Source of the DNA: Moniliella sp. 'wahieum'
Lineage: Eukaryota; Basidiomycota; Moniliellomycetes; Moniliellales; Moniliellaceae
Length of the DNA stretch: 64,000 nucleotides
NCBI GenBank assembly: GCA_003971905.1
Contig: RSEE01000062.1
Coordinates: 337,695 to 401,694 of the forward strand
Direction of reading: 5' to 3'
Part shown: piece after piece, positions 46,299-59,390 of the stretch
Position numbering within the stretch: the stretch's first letter is position 1
Layout of the letters: every line of letters begins with the position of its first letter
Program-made: the position numbers and the translations under genes
The notes under the pieces: generated by a model
Databases searched by the model: none
Told to the model about the DNA's origin: nothing
What the model saw: only the letters and a program-made list of their open reading frames with translations

Positions 46299-49200
46299 AT
46301 GCCCCCTGCCCCGGCCTCCTCCGCACGCGGGGTGGCTCCCCTCGCCGTTGGGATCGACAGCCTCAACAACAGCAGCTCTTCCAGCCTAACGCACGATGGG
46401 CCTGCCACGGAGCTCCTTGCTCATCATCCGTCTGCAAGCCCCCCTCCTATCTCAGCGCCGCACATCGGCATGCAGCATATCCTACGACCTTGACACCAGT
46501 GCTGGCCGCCCTTCTCCCTCGCTGGACACCAAGCATCGCGGTAGCTACACGCCCAGTGGCTACAGTGTGCCTGATCCCACCCAGGCAACCTATCCCGACC
46601 CAAACAGCGCCTCCGCTCCCCCTTTGCGTCAGCGCGATCCTTACCCGGCATGGACCGTCGAACATCAAATCCCCCTATCCAAGGAAGAGATTGAAGACAT
46701 TTTCATCGACCTCACTGCCAAGTTCGGCTTCCAGAAGGACTCGATGCGTAACATGTACGACCACCTGATGATTCTACTCGACAGCCGCGCCAGCCGAATG
46801 ACGCCCACAATGGCGTTGGCCACCCTCACGCCGACTACATTGGAGGCGAGAACAGCAACTACCGCAAGTGGTACTTTGCCGCCCAGCTGGACCTCGATGA
46901 CGCCATTGGACGAGTCCAGAATCCCGGTATCGCGACACGGGCCGCCTCCCTACACCGTCGGCCGTCGGCCGCCCGCTCCCCTCATGGCGCGGACGACAAG
47001 ACAATCAGCCGGACAAGCGCATTGATTAACGCCAACGTCAAGTCGCTCCAGAGTGCCCAAATTCGGTGGCGCGACGCGATGAACCGAATGAACGATTACG
47101 ATCGTCTCCGTCAAATCGCACTTTGGTTACTCTGCTGGGGGGAAGCGGGGCAGGTGCGCCTGACACCCGAGTGTCTCTGCTTCATTTTCAAGTGTGCCGA
47201 TGACTACTATCGCTCAGAGGAATGCCAAAACCGAATGGACCCAGTGCCCGAGGGCCTGTATCTTCGGGCTGTGATCCGCCCAATCTACCGGTACCTGCGC
47301 GACCAGATCTTCGAAATTGTGGACGGCAAGTTTGTCAAGCGGGAACGCGATCATGAGAACATCGTGGGCTATGACGATGTCAACCAGCTCTTTTGGTACC
47401 CGCACGGCATCTCTCGTATCGTTCTTCAAGATGGGACTCGACTCGTGGACACACTCCAGCCCAGCGCTTCCTGAAGTTGGACAAGGTTCAATGGCACAAG
47501 GTGTTTGTCAAGACGTACAAAGAAAAGCGCACCATCGTTCATCTCCTTGTCAACTTCAACCGCATTTGGATCCTCCATATTTCTTCCTTTTGGTACTTTG
47601 TTGCGTAAGTTCTGCTGTGTGGGGTTGTTAGGAAAGAATGATGCTGTACTGACTTTCAACCCACCGGCAGGCCCAATGCCCCAAAGATTTACACTCAGGA
47701 TACTCCCACAATTGAGCAGAAGCTGTCGGCGGCAGCCCTAGGTGGCTCGGTATCGGCATTCATTATGATTCTCGCCACCCTGGCAGAGGCATCGTACCTC
47801 AACGCAACATGGAACAACCTGATGCTCCTCGTTCGCCGGCTCATTTTTCTTGGGGTGGCTTTGGGCTTATCGATGTGCCCTGTGATCTACGTTTTTGGAT
47901 GGAACGCGCATGGTACACCCTCACAGATTGTAGCTTACGTCGGAATTGCCTTTTCAGCATGTGTTACCATCATTTTTGGTATCATCCCAAGCGGCCGCAT
48001 GTTCGGCGATCGGGTGGCAAGCAGCTCTCGCAAGTACCTTGCCAGCCAGACGTTCACTGCCTCATACCCACCGCTGCCGTGGAAGCGGCGCGTGGTCAGC
48101 TGTGCATTATGGTTCCTCGTCTTTGGGTGCAAATTGACGGAATCCTATTTTTTCCTCACCCTCTCCTTCCGTGACCCGCTGGCCATCATGGTCAACATGA
48201 CGGTGCAAAGCTGCGAGGACAAGTACTTCGGTCACAACCTGTGTAAAAACCAACCGGCGTTCACTTTGGCCGCCATGTTCGTCCTCGATCTGTGCCTCTT
48301 CTTCCTCGACTCATACCTGTGGTACGTCATTTGGAACACAACATTCAGCATTGGATGGGCGTTCTTCGATCCGGCATTTCGATTTGGACCCCTTGGAGAG
48401 ATATGTTCCAGCGTGTGCCCAGACGGATCTACGCCAAGCTCCTGGCCACTGATGATATGGACTTTAAATACAAACCGAAGGTGCTCGTGTCCCAGGTGTG
48501 GAATGCGATCGTCATTGCCATGTATCGCGAGCATCTACTCTCCATTGACCATGTTCAAAACTTGCTCTACCACAAGTTGCCTCGGCCGACGGAACCAAAC
48601 GCATCCTACGGGCCCCGCTGTTCTTCATCATGCAAGGAAAAGGCGGAGGTTCACGGTCTCAGTTTTTTTCCTGGTGGTTCGGAGGCAGAGCGGCGGATCA
48701 GCTCTTTGCTCAGTCTTTAACGATGGACTTACCGGAGACGCTTCCGGTAGACGCCATGCCTACATTTACAGTTCTAACACCCCATTACTCAGAGAAGATC
48801 CTACTCTCGCTCCGCGAGATTATCCGGGAAGAAGACCAGAACACACGTGTGACGCTTCATCAGTACCTTAAGGAGCTCCACCCTCTTGAGTGGAAAAACT
48901 TTGTCAAGGATACTCGTATTTTAGCCGAAGAAACCGAGGGGAAAACGCCCGCGCCCTATGCCCATCAGGAGAGAATACAAGCCAACAGAGCAAAATGGAT
49001 GACCTTCCCTTCAACTTCATCGGATTCAAATCCTCGTCGCCTGAGTACCCACTCCGCACCCGCATCTGGGCCTCCCTTCGAGCCCAGACTCTGTATCGCA
49101 CTGTCTCGGGCTTCATGAACTATTCCAAAGCTATAAAACTGTTGTACCGTGTGGAAAACCCCGAGGTGGTCCAACTGTTGGGGGGCAACCCGGAAAAGCT

Positions 49201-51816
49201 TGAGCGGGAGCTGGAGCGAATGGCCAGGCGCAAGTTCAAGTATGTTGTCTCCATGCAGCGCTACGCCAAGTTCAACAAGGAAGAGCACGAAAATTCAGAG
49301 TTCCTCCTTCGCGCCTACCCCGACCTCCAAATTGCCTTTCTCGAAGAGCAGCCTCCCCGGAAGCAGGGAGGCGAGTCCCACTGGTTCTCGGTCTTGGTCG
49401 ATGGGCATTCGGAAATCCTTCCCAATGGAAAGCGCCGGGCTAAGTTCCGCATTGAGCTGCCGGGAAATCCAATTCTGGGCGATGGAAAGTCAGACAACCA
49501 AAACCACGCGCGGTGGTATTTATCCGGGGTGAGTATGTGCAACTCATTGACGCCAATCAAGACAACTACCTCGAGGAGTGCCTCAAGATCCGCTCTGTTC
49601 TCGGCGAGTTTGAATCATTCACCGTCTCAAACGCCAATCCCTATGGGAAGAACTATGACGAGCATAGCAAGGCTCCAGTGGCAATCGTCGGTGCCGGGTA
49701 CATCTTCTCGGAGAATATTGGCATCTTGGGGGATAATGCGGCCGGAAAGGAACAGACCTTTGGGACGCTCAACGGTCGTGGCCTAGCCAACATTGGCGGC
49801 AAACTCCACTATGGTCACCCGGATTTTCTCAGTGCCATCTTTATGAACACGCGTGGGGGCGTATCCAAGGCACAAAGGGACTCCATCTCAACGAGGATAT
49901 CTACGCTGGGATTATGGCCTTTTCACGAGGAGGTAGGATCAAGCACTGCGAATACTATCAGTGCGGCAAGGGACGCGACCTTGGGTTCGGTACAATCCTC
50001 AACTTCACCACCAAACTTGGCAACGGAATGGGGGAACAACTGCTGTCGCGCGACTACTACTATTTGGGTACCCAATTGCCGATGGACCGGTTCCTCACGT
50101 TTTACTACGGACATCCTGGGTTTCAACTGAACAACGTGATCGTCATCATGTCGGTGCAGCTCTTTATGTGACACTTATGTTGTCGGGACCTCACTCGTCG
50201 CTGCAAGTATGTGAGACGACCCACGACAATTTCATCGTTGGCACTTCGGGATGCTACTACCTTAACCCGGTTTCTCTTGGTTGAAACGAACGGTCATTTC
50301 GATTTTCTCGTGTTTGCCATTTCCTTTCTTCCTTTGTTCATGCAGGAGCTGTGCGAGCGGGGCCCATATCGGCCGTCTTCCGCCTCGCCCGTCAGATCCT
50401 CTCGCTTAGTCCCGTGTTTGAAGTGTTTAGCACCATGATTTACGCCAACTCGCTCCTGTCCAACCTGACCTTCGGGGGCGCACGGTACATTGCCACGGGT
50501 CGTGGGTTTGCCACCAGTCGGCAGAGTTTTGCTCTGCTCTTCAGCCGCTTTGCTGGTCCGTCGATCTACTCCGGATCGAGGTTGGTGCTTCTGCTTCTGT
50601 ATGCAACTTTACCGTGTGGTTTTACACTTGATCTATTTTTGGATCACATGCGTCTCGCTCTGTGTCGCTCCCTTCCTCTTCAATCCCCACCAGTTTTCCT
50701 TCCCCGACTTTGTGGTGGACTATCGCGAATTTCTGCAATGGATGTCGCGCGGCAACTCCCGCTCACACGCAAACTCATGGGTTGGCTACTGCCGTCTGAG
50801 CGACCGAACCAAGGTGACGGGGTACAAAAAGAAGAGGCTTGGACACCCTTCGGAAAACTGGCTGGCGACGTACCCCGAGCTGGGTGGAGGACGATCATCT
50901 TTGCCGAGTGCCTCTCGCCAATTGCGATGGCTGTCATCTTTGTGTGTCTTGTATGCGTTTGTCAAGTCATTCATCGTGCTTCCGACCCACCCGGGGGGCC
51001 ATTGTGCGGATCGCTATTCTTTCACTTGGTCCCATTGCGCTCAACGCGGCAGTGCTTTTGATCTGTTTTGCCATTTCCATCCTCTTTGGCACTGCACTGA
51101 GCCAGCGCTGTGGACGGGTTGGGTCCATCATGGCCATCATTGCCCATCTATTTGCAGTGCTGGGAATGATTGGTGCGTTTGAGCTGCTGTTGGTGATTGA
51201 ACGCTGGTCGCCTTCGCATGCCCTCCTGGGCCTAATTGCTGTCATGGCCATTCAACGGCCATAATGAAGGCCCTCGTCGCCCGTTCTCTCCCTGAGATGA
51301 AACACGAAACCAACAGTGCATGGTGGACAGGGCGCTGGTACGGACGCGGTCTCGGGTCTCATGCCTTCTCCCAGCCACTTCGTGAGTTTGTGGTCAAAAT
51401 CATTGAGATGAGTTACTTTTCGGCCGACTTTGTCTTGTACGCAGCCCCCCCCCCCTGCTTTTTGTCACAAAGTACTAACTGTTGAGTAATGCCAAACACC
51501 CTCATTTTTGTCCTTCTTCCCTCCGAATTTACAACTTGCCGCAGGTGCCACATTATCCTTTACGTATTGGCTATTCCAATGCTTCTGCCTTTCATGGACC
51601 GCTTCCATTCAATGATTGCTTTTCTGGCTTCGTCCGAGCCGGGACCTGCACAAGCCCATTTTCTCTCTTCGACAGAGAAAGGAGCGTCGCTGGATTCTGT
51701 TGCGCTACGGGCTGCTGTTCTTCTTGGGCTATGCTTGCTTTGCCGCCCTGATTGCCGTCCCTATCACCTTCCCCCACTGGCTCGTGTTTGATTGTGGCTC
51801 AGTATGCACGCTCTGA
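46299..51816 (+). CDS. FKS1: 1,3-beta-glucan synthase catalytic subunit (FKS, GT48)
   Basis: Plasma-membrane enzyme making the main wall glucan from UDP-glucose; target of echinocandins. The start at 46299 ([11 protein letters not shown]) precedes the FKS1 N-terminal domain ([20 protein letters not shown], 46670; [15 protein letters not shown], 47115). A first set of membrane segments lies at 47580-48400. The cytosolic GT48 region spans 48650-50100: [20 protein letters not shown] (48750), [10 protein letters not shown]-type segment, [20 protein letters not shown] (49095), [16 protein letters not shown] (49525), [20 protein letters not shown] (49925) and [11 protein letters not shown] (50100). 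A second membrane set follows to GSVCTL at 51816. Length, about 1,800 residues, fits FKS1. An intron is at 47605-47670; one is likely near 51440-51545. At least fifteen single-base frame changes occur. Confidence 0.95.
47605..47670 (+). other. Intron in glucan synthase
   Basis: GTAAGTTCTG...CACCGGCAG, 66 bases. Splicing joins SSFWYFVA to PNAPKIYTQ, the conserved FKS order. Confidence 0.75.
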
Positions 51817-52620
51817 GAGACAGTAAATGCGTCTCCCGCATATTCTCTCTCTCTCTCTCTCACTGAGGCTCATTATACCATTCCATCTGCCCCCCCCCTT
51901 AGTACGTTGTTCTCTTTCGTACCCTTTCTTTTGTCACCTCTTGTTTTGGGTGTTGCCTCTTGCAAAGGGGGTCCAGAGAAGCCCGTGCTGATGATTGTGA
52001 TCTATGTGGGCTCCCTTCAATTACCAAGACGGGGAGAATTCCTGAATTCTATACCTTACGTCTGATGTGCCTCATGCCAAAGGCTATGTGTGCGTTTTGT
52101 TACCCTTCTTCTTCCGTCTTTCTGTCGTGATTTGTGTTACGCCTCTACACCTCCCTCCCCCTCTTCACCCTTTGAGAGACGAACACGCATTCCCTACCCT
52201 TTTTGACTTGCGTGCCCCCTCCCCCCTTTCTAACAGTAGCTCGGAAGGGAATGAAACCAAGAGATGACGGAGATGATGATCGAGAGGATGCGACTATAAG
52301 CGCAATAACGAGTGTGGCAGTGGCGTCGTATAGGGCCTATTACACAATGCCATGGGTCTTGTTTTAGCTCGGTGACAGACCGACGTCTCACAATTAACGC
52401 GTCAAAGTGTCTTATATGCAGTGGTGCTTCGTCAACTAGCAGTAGATTGTGATAACTTGTTGATACACTGCACGATAGCAAAACGCGAGTGCATCTGGTG
52501 GTGGGCAAAGCAGGTTTTTTTGTTTTGCCGAGTTTTGCAAGTCGAGACATTATGGGTGTCTCCTACCCTCACAGACGAAAGATTGAACCAAACAATAAAT
52601 AAATCCCAAGTAGGAAAAAA
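51817..52620. other. Glucan synthase 3' region
   Basis: Contains a (CT) dinucleotide run at 51843-51861 and pyrimidine-rich sequence. No gene seen. Confidence 0.5.
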
Positions 52621-52707
52621 TGGACGAATAGGGAATCGAACCCCAGACCTCACACAGAAGAAGCATAGAATGCGAAGCGTGCGCTCTACCAACTGAGCTA
52701 TCCGCCC
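52621..52707 (-). tRNA. tRNA-Ala(CGC) with intron
   Basis: Minus strand. The acceptor GGGCGGA (52701-52707) pairs with TTCGTCC (52622-52628, two G-U pairs) and 52621 is the discriminator. The D arm is TAGCTCAGTTGGTAGAGC and the T arm TGGGG-TTCGATT-CCCTA. The anticodon stem CACGC/GTGTG has a loop with CGC (52672-52674). A 14-base intron (52657-52670) follows position 37. Confidence 0.88.
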
Positions 52708-53511
52708 ATTCCATCTTGATAGCAACGAATGCATTTCTTGCGTATCGAACGCGAGGGTGGCATAGCGATTCTATCGGTCTAATAGGGTTCTTGTTTCAGA
52801 GCTTAGGACCAGTGGCGCCTACAGTGTGGGTTGATGAAACCCCAGTGGGCGGGATTATATATATATAGGTGTCGTATGTATACAGGTCTCATTCCTGTGC
52901 ATTTTACCTTTCGATATCCCGTGGGGGTCCTGCGAGAGAAGAGTGTTCCAGTGACCAAGGCGTGTCCTACCCGCGGCCGTTGCATGCGCCACCGGTCACG
53001 GCCTTACGGCCAACCCTCTAGGACTACAGACTACAGGCCCGTCAGTCTTGCTGTTGTTCCGGCACAAGCGCAACCACACACTGTTATTCATCTGCCGCGC
53101 GCGAGCCAATGTCCCAATTAAGGGGCCTCTCTCACACCTCGTCTCCGTTGCGCTCCGTTTTTCAGTAGTGTCCAGGCTCAAAATCAACTGTGAATTTTCC
53201 CTCCTCAGGCCTCACCTTCATATGGAAAGCGCCCCGAAACTATGGCTCGGGCTCCAGTCATCACGCTGCAAAGCCCCCGCCGGCTCTGTAATATGCAGAC
53301 AGGGCTGAGACATAAAAGCCGGAGGAAGAACGGGTACAATATCCTAGTAGTTCCATATCAAAGAGAGGTACACGCAGACACACCGACCTGTCTGCAAACT
53401 CAAGAACAGTGGTCACTGTCTGAGGTATAGAGAGAGAAGAGAAAAGAGAGGAGAGGACACGAGACGTAGGGTTTTTATTGTCGTCCTTTATAGCCTTTAG
53501 TTAGTACTCGT
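52708..53511. other. Intergenic region
   Basis: Lies between tRNA-Ala and the end of the KRE6-like gene. A TATATATATA run is at 52857-52866. No gene seen. Confidence 0.45.
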
Positions 53512-55597
53512 TTATGGTTGCTGTCCGCTGTTCCAAGACGATATGGAGCACTGAGGCTGGTGGGTGCCAATCGACGCAGAAGGGTATCGGGAGCTTTGGG
53601 GATGGGCTGGCTGGGGCTTCCTGGTTGGGGTGGAAGGCGAAACGTTGCAACCGTCCGGTTGAGCCGGTTGCGTGGCCAGTTGGCCCGTACCCACCCCACG
53701 CCGCCATCGTTTCCCCAGAGTGTATAATTTGGGATTGGTATATGCCTCAAGATGACGATTGATGTAATCAGCAGTGGGGTAGTCGGGCGGGTCACCCCTA
53801 CGTGGTCTTGCTGGATCCTGGTATACCGATCCAATTCACTTCCATTGAAGAGGGCCAATCTGCTGGTTCCACGAAGGGGCGCCAAAGTTTCTCCGAGATG
53901 CCCACGTTGGCTAGGATGCTCATCGGTTCAGGTGAGATGGTGCGAGAGGCAATGCCCGAAATGGGATCCGGTGCCAATTGGGCCGGAGTGAGCCGCCAAG
54001 TTTGGTTTCCGCGCTTGCCCTCTATTGGATGAATCCTCGTGGCCGGGCTGGTACTCGACGACAGCAAACTCGGTGAACGTCCCCGTAGAGTTGTCGGGCA
54101 AATACTGCACGCCCGTCTGGTCTGTAGCAGTAACGCCCGAAAATGCTTTGCTGGTCAACCGCCTGATAGGAATTGACAATGGTTCGATGGTTTAGCAATT
54201 CGGGCTTGGCCATGGGACGGTAGGCATTGTATTGATGGGGCGAACTGAGCACTCTGGGAAGCAGTCATGTCTTCGTTTTTGGTTCAAACCTGAGCTCGAA
54301 AAGATCATCTCAGGAGCCATCCGGCCCGGATAGGAGCCGTTGGGAAACTGCGGGCCGGGGTGGTCCTCGCCCGGACAGGTGCAAGCCGACAATCGTTGCC
54401 CGGGGAGATAAGAAGGGATTTACTGTTGTGTTTACGGTTGTAAACGCAATTGCCCAGGGTAGAGGTATCGGGAAAGAGTGTCAAGGGTCTGTCTGGTTGG
54501 GGAGGGTACCAACGTCGCATGCATCATAGCTGTAGGGCCACGTACCCTCCAACGTGGCGCCATACCCGGCACGCCCCAAGTTCCCCATCATCCAGATTGC
54601 TGGCCAGAGACCGGCCACGTTGGCTTTTCCTGGAAGGCGCACATTGGCCACCAGCGCACCCCTGTAAAGCAAAATTTGTTCCAGGACTGAATCATGCCTC
54701 CACGAAAGTTCAGATTATGCTCAGGGTGTTCGCTTAGGGTAATGCGAAGCGCGCCATTCACCGTCGTCACAGCAGCTGGGTCGTACCATTCGTAGTTGTT
54801 GGTGGCCCAGTAATGGAGATCGACAGCTTCCCAAAAGGGACTGAAGAAGGTTAGTGAATTTCCACTCATCGTATACTATAACGTCTATTGAGTATATGAT
54901 CCTGAGATGAAGGAAGAGGTGGGGGAGGCATGATGTGGATACTTACTCATCACCAGGATAAAAACTGCGGCCTGGGGTTTCAAACTCATCGGAAAAGACG
55001 AGGGCCAAGGTCGTGGTACCATCAACAGAAAGGCGAGTGTAGGCATCTTGGGGTGTGTCGGGTCAATGAGTGATGTGCGGACCCCGGGAATGTGGCCTAC
55101 TTGACCGGAAGCGTTTGTGCCCCCAAGGCCATAGCCCCCTTGATTGTCGAAGGAGTTTTTGTGATGGCGATAGTGAGACAGGATGGGATAGCCAGCAAAC
55201 AGCACGAGCAGGACAAGAGCGAAAGTAGAACCGTTCCACCATTGATAAAGGCCCGGGGATTGGCTCTGACGCTCCAGATGGAGGGATTGTCCACCCGGGG
55301 CCAGCGGTGACAATGCGGTGTCCTCCCTTGCCGTCGGGCTCATACTGGAGGCATAACCTCGTCGTCCAACTCTTCCTCATCCAACATGTCATAGGGGTAA
55401 AGAAGGGCGTGTGTGGCATATATTTGAGGAACAGGCAGCTGGTTGATGTTGCGGAAATTATGGATGGACACGTCGGCTGAATCAACGGGGTTGGTGGAGA
55501 TGGACCAAAAGTTGCTGGAATAATGTCGCTTGAAGAGAGTGCTCACGGTGCTTCGTATGGATATCCGTCCTGTCTCAAAAGGTCTCTTCATTGTCAC
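53512..55597 (-). CDS. KRE6/SKN1-type GH16 glucan-synthesis protein
   Basis: Type II membrane glycoprotein of the secretory pathway needed for beta-1,6-glucan assembly. The N-terminal part is cytosolic ([20 protein letters not shown]), a single membrane anchor follows ([18 protein letters not shown], about 55215-55165), then the lumenal GH16 domain: [19 protein letters not shown] (54820), [30 protein letters not shown] (54610-54550), [17 protein letters not shown], and the acidic GH16 active-site motif E-I-D-L-F-E around 54295-54313, broken by one missing base. The C-terminal part has GFIQW, SMEVNWI and [14 protein letters not shown], then ends NSGQQP at 53512. Intron 54841-54946. The first exon may begin further upstream than 55597. 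Frame changes are frequent. Confidence 0.9.
54841..54946 (-). other. Intron in the KRE6-like gene
   Basis: GTAAGTATCCAC...CTTCTTCAG on the minus strand, 106 bases. Splicing gives [17 protein letters not shown], matching the family. Confidence 0.8.
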
Positions 55598-56419
55598 CGC
55601 AGACGAGGTGGATTGGTGATGCTTGAGGGCAGAAGTAGAGGAGGCAAAGGTGGAGACAGCGGGCTCGCTACTCGATGGTTGTATGCACTGATCATATGCA
55701 CGGGTGACGGTGCGCGGGAGTGGGTTTTTTGCATTTTGGGAGGAGGAAGAGGAGGAGGACGAGGCTTGCGGCGAATGCGCGCGGAGGGAGCGGATGGGAG
55801 CCGGGGGACTGGCTTATTTCGGTTGATGGGTGTTGTGGCATCATGGAGAGATGAGTGGAGAAGGATGAGGGGGATGGTGGTGGTGGTGAAGCAGCAGACG
55901 CAGAGGGCAGGGATGCCCCGGAGCGAAGAGTGTGTTGAGTGTCCCAGCGTGCATGCGTGGCTGTGCGTTGGCTGGCGTGCAGCGGAGGGCATGCATGGAG
56001 GGAAGCGAACGCACGGAGTATTGCGGCTGATACTGCGGCTTGGATATCCTCTGCTCTCTCCTTGCGCTACCACCACACCAGTGCTCGCAGCAGCAGCGCA
56101 CAGCCCCGCACGCTGTTCCAATGCCCGGATCGCATCTCGCATGCCACATGTCAGCACGTAGGAGCAAGCGAGGTGCTGCGAAAGAACCACATTGTGCAGC
56201 AAATAACAGCCATTAATAGCGGACCCATTCCCGCCCCCTTGCTTTCCTGCCGTCTACACCCGCCCTGTCTAGCCCCATCGCCATCATCTGTCTGTGCCAT
56301 ATACGACCAGGTCCGCTTGCCACCCAATCAGATTGCACCGAGTGGATGGGAGACATGTATGAGGGCCTTCTTCGTCTCCCGCCTAGATCCGGCCCAGTCC
56401 TTCCATGCCCATGTCTGGC
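55598..56419. other. Promoter region of the KRE6-like gene
   Basis: The left part may still encode the N-terminus of the KRE6-like protein: a minus frame here is rich in Ser and Pro (SPLSPPLPPLLLPSS, 55670-55620). The right part is the 3' flank of the GH3 gene. No other gene is seen. Confidence 0.4.
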
Positions 56420-59045
56420 TCACCTGGATCTCCCTCGGGCCAGCTCATCCTTGGGGTTGGACGACAAGGCCAGGACAACCTCGTATCTGCCAGCCTCGAC
56501 CGACCAGTGGCCATCCTCGCCTCCCACCCACGAGGAGACCGCCTCTTGGTCTAGATCGATCGTGACCTGCTTCGCCTCGCCTTGCGGAAGACGCACCGCC
56601 TCGAACGCAGCAAGTTTCCGGGCGCGCCCACCCACGTTGAGAACGTAGAGCTGCACTACTCCTTTGCCCGAACGTGAGCCCGTGTTGGTGACCTCCACTT
56701 TCACTTCCACTGTCGAACTCGGGCCGGAGAGTGTACCTTGGATCCCCAACAACGTGTAGGAGAACGTTGTGTATCCGCCGAGGCCTTGTCCAAACCATGC
56801 CAGCGGTTTCAGTTGCGTACTTTCAAAATGCGCTGCTCCAATCTTGACACCTTCATCGTAGTATACATTTGGGCCCACGGGATCCTCCTCCTCTTTCACG
56901 CCTGGGAAGAGACGAGCGCTTGCGGCTGTCGGAAGGTCGCGAGTTTTAATGGGCCATGTACTGGGCATCCTCCCCGACGCTGGGGCGTCCCCCGTGCAAG
57001 CAGAACATCGGCAATCGCAGCCCCGGACTCTTGTCCGCCAAACCAGGTTTGTACCACGGCCGCGGCAGAAGAGAACCAAGGCATCTCGACTGCTGCCCCG
57101 GTAACGCTCACCACCACTGTGTGAGGCTGATGCTGAAGGACGTGGGCGACAAGTTTGTCTTGGTTCTTGGGCAGCGTCAACACTTGACGATCGTTCTCCT
57201 CCCCCTCGAAGCTCGATCCCGTTCCAACAAAAACAATGGCTGTTAAAACGTGTTAGCTTCTCAAAATGGCTGTATGGGCGCTTGATATGGAGGAGAGACG
57301 TACCCAGATCAGCCTCAGCCGCTGCCTTGGCCGCCTCGTCGATGGGGATCTGCTCGTCCTGATCTTCAATCCAGCCAGACAAGACGATGGAATAGTGAGC
57401 ATTGCGCGCCCATTCATCAAGCCCCTTGTCGTCCGAATAGCGGTCAGGAGGACGGTACTCCACTGTCACCTCTTTCGGCTGATTGGAGAAGGAGAATGCC
57501 CTGCTCTTCCAGCCGTTGGTGGGATTGACAGCAACCATAGCCACATCCTTCTCAAACGTCTCAGTCCAGGTTTCCTCCCCGGCAACCTGGACAGAAACCG
57601 TTCCCAGCCCCACAATCGCCAGCTTGTGCTTTCCTTCGGATGGCGGGGAAAGGGTTGTGGTCAGACGCACAAACCAGTTCCCCACTTCAGCTCCGGACGG
57701 GAGCGGGGTCATGCTCTTCCCCCACTCGAGCGCATCCTTCTCCAGCGTGGCAAAGCATTTGACATCCCCTTTCTGCTTTCCATTGAAAAACTCTAGTTTC
57801 ACCGGACCATTGGGAGGACTAGGAGGAAATTCCCACATGGGCACACCCTCGTGGTAGGTAAACTCGGACGAACCGAGACCTTCTTTGAGGGCATCAATGG
57901 GTGGAGACAGGTACTGCGAGGTCAGATTGGCACTGCCCCCACCCGATTGAAACGCTTTGGCAGCGATGGCAGGGGCACCAACGAGAGCAACCTTCTTGGG
58001 GGCATGTGCTCCTGAAGCGAGGGGCAAGATGCCATCGTTTTTAAGCAGCACGGCTGCTTCGGCGCCAATGGTGCGAATAGCGCTGGAAAGTTCCTTGCTA
58101 CGCACCGAAGACTCATTCTCTTCGTCCACAGACGTAAGCAGCCCAAGCGGCTCCACTCGTTTGATGAGTTGCAGCACGCGTTTGACCCGTGCATCAAGGT
58201 CGTCTTGAGTAATTTCCCCCTTCTCAATGAGGGCCTTGACTGTCTCTGGCTTGCGGAAAATGGAGGGACCAGGCATCTCCAAATCGGTCGTCTTGAGTGC
58301 ATGATCATGCAGAGCAAACCAATCGGACATGACCAGCCCCTCGTACCCCATTCGGAGCGAACCACATCCTGCCACAGCCGTAGGTGCTCTGATGCACTCA
58401 CCCTGTTCACCCGATTGTAGGCCGTCATGAACGCCGCGCTCTGGCCATTGAAAGGAGCAGCTTTCTCCTCTCCCTTTGCTCCAATGGCGCGAGCCACGTC
58501 CCGAAGGGCAATCTGAAACGGCTTAAGGTAGATCTCCCGCAGCACAATTTCATCCACATTGGAGGAGGAGATGCGACGCGCAGTCTCCGTCTCGTTGGCG
58601 ACGAAATGCTTCAAACAGGCGCCCACACCCGTCGACTGGCAGCCACGCACCCAAGCGCCGGCCAACGTTCCACACAACAGTGGATCCTCTGAAAAGGTCT
58701 CGAACGTACGCCATTGCGAGGATCGCGAACCATATTGATGGTGGGGCCGAGAATGACGTGCGCCGCTTTGGACCGTCCGTCCTGGGCGATCCACTGCCCC
58801 ATCGTAAACGCATGAGCACGATCAAAGGTAGCCCCTAGCGCACTGGCAGAGGGGAAGAGGGCGGCCGGAACCGAGTCCATCAACCCGCCGCCGCCACGGG
58901 CTCCGACAGGGCCATCGGACAACTTAATATAGGGCAAGTGCGCTTCCCCCTTTGCATACGTTCTCCACATGTCAACCCCGGCTACGAGGAAACACTTGTC
59001 CTCAAATGTGAGCGCCTTGAACACATTCTCCGGATCGAACGACAT
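56420..59045 (-). CDS. GH3 beta-glucosidase, intracellular type
   Basis: Family 3 glycoside hydrolase removing terminal beta-glucose from glucosides or glucan oligomers. The start at 59045 (MSFDPENVFKALTFEDKCFL) has no signal peptide, so the enzyme is probably cytosolic. In order: VAGVDMWRT and KLSDGPVGARG (58950), FPSASALGATFD, ACLKHFVANETE (58620), YEGLVMSDWFALHDH (58335) with the nucleophile Asp in MSDW, AAVLLKNDGILPL (58050), a PA14-like insert (57850-57500), TWFGGQESGAAIADVL (57040) and a C-terminal fibronectin-III-like domain ending ARGRSR at 56420. About 850 residues, normal for PA14-containing GH3. Intron 57240-57303. Frame changes near 58730, 58370, 57000 and 56960 fit missing bases. 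Confidence 0.92.
57240..57303 (-). other. Intron in the GH3 gene
   Basis: GTACGTCTCTCC...TTTTAACAG on the minus strand, 64 bases. Splicing gives AAAEADL-AIVFVGTGSSFEGE, the conserved family sequence. Confidence 0.8.
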
Positions 59046-59390
59046 GGTGCTTGCTCGAGTGAGGCCCTCAGTACAGATAGCGCGTCGCGTGGTGGTTGCA
59101 AAAGAGAGAGAGAGCGGCCCGTTCAAACTGCTACGAGCGGCTCAATTTGACGGGTGGAAACGCTGTTTCCAGCGTGGCCAGTGCGTCGATCTTACGTTAT
59201 GTGAATGGGATACGATCGCGTGTTAACATGTTAACCTGTAAGGTCAAGCGCACCGGCATGATCAGGTCACAGGCCAAGTGGGCGAAGGTATTCAATGCTT
59301 GGATCCAGCGTAACGCGCAATGGCCTCTCTGCAACAATGGCGAAGTTGGTGCGTTGTCCAACCCGGAAGCAAGATACTTCCGACAAAAAA
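59046..59390. other. GH3 promoter region
   Basis: Between the GH3 start and the 3' end of tRNA-Ser. It contains GTTAACATGTTAAC, a 14-base palindrome at 59221-59234. No gene seen. Confidence 0.45.
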
